The position numbers were made by a program, and so were the translations under genes. Shown in pieces: positions 57,431 through 57,609 of a DNA stretch of 57,609 bases (position 1 is the first letter of the stretch; every line of letters begins with the position of its first letter). A model generated the notes under the pieces. That model did not search any database, was not told the origin of the DNA, and saw only the letters and a program-made list of their open reading frames with translations. The stretch is taken from positions 1 to 57,609 of the forward strand of contig KV425672.1 of the NCBI GenBank assembly GCA_001632425.1. Direction: 5' to 3'. The DNA is from Neolentinus lepideus HHB14362 ss-1 (taxonomy: Eukaryota; Basidiomycota; Agaricomycetes; Gloeophyllales; Gloeophyllaceae).

Positions 57431-57609
57431 CTATAAACACGGCAGCGAACCCTTCGATGCCCCATGCCATTTCCTTATATGGATCATGCACTCACCCAAA
57501 TGGGTAATCCACCAGCATGCCATTCCAAAAGCAGCCAACATGCCAACATGCATGGCATGTGCATGGCATGCCTGGCATGACCGACTTTGTGTATTCCATG
57601 CGATTTGCA

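Noticed and set aside
57122..57436. Pro/His/Ser repeat frame at the right edge
   Set aside because: Direct translation of the CCATCCCTACA simple repeat.
1..57609. CRISPR array, bacterial operons, ribosomal RNA
   Set aside because: None seen; the spliced genes show this is nuclear fungal DNA.

Overview
The window is from a filamentous basidiomycete (Agaricomycetes-like). The evidence is many genes with several 45-60 nt GT-AG introns, FunK1-type fungal kinases, a Tnp2/CACTA-type transposase fragment, a group-IV-like G-alpha subunit, a fungal MRJP/yellow-like gene, a CHS7 export chaperone and VPS74. I worked out exon structures by hand from reading frames, splice signals and phase; no alignment or gene predictor was run.

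1-4.8 kb: a 3'-truncated Tnp2 transposase (+) abuts a four-exon gene (-), which is divergent from a six-exon gene (+) with a long Ser/Thr repeat tract and a weak HMG-box-like C-terminus. 5-25.3 kb: an accessory region with three FunK1-like kinase genes (7.1-9.2 kb -, 10.8-13.5 kb +, 16.7-19.4 kb +) and a relic of a fourth (23.3-23.6 kb +). Three copies of an unnamed gene family (6.3-6.7, 14.2-15.3 and 24.0-25.2 kb, all -) each lie 3' of a FunK1 gene or relic. The two complete kinases carry a PD...ExK...Q-x3-Y (nuclease-like) motif set N-terminal to the kinase-like half. An ACS-family MFS transporter (20.7-22.3 kb -) sits inside this region. An intron-containing tRNA-Arg(CCG) follows at 25.8 kb.

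27.5-29.1 kb: a secreted MRJP/yellow-like gene (-). 29.5-34.8 kb: decayed ~0.9 kb repeat modules that grade into a ~2.65 kb minisatellite of 24-bp units, open in four of six frames. 34.9-38.0 kb: a small basic-region protein and CHS7 (+). CHS7's last two introns are unusually long and filled with G-rich (TTTGGG)n-like and other minisatellites. 38-43 kb: gene-poor sequence with several pairs of diverged duplicated modules.

43.5-53.3 kb: a housekeeping block. It holds a hypothetical protein (-), VPS74/GOLPH3 (+), a G-alpha subunit (+) whose usual catalytic Gln is Cys, and a Pro/Ser-rich protein with an EH-like N-terminus and two NPF motifs (-). 53.3-57.6 kb: no convincing genes. It contains a ~260 bp GC-rich direct repeat in two copies 1.54 kb apart, and short CCATCCCTACA-type tandem repeats at the end.
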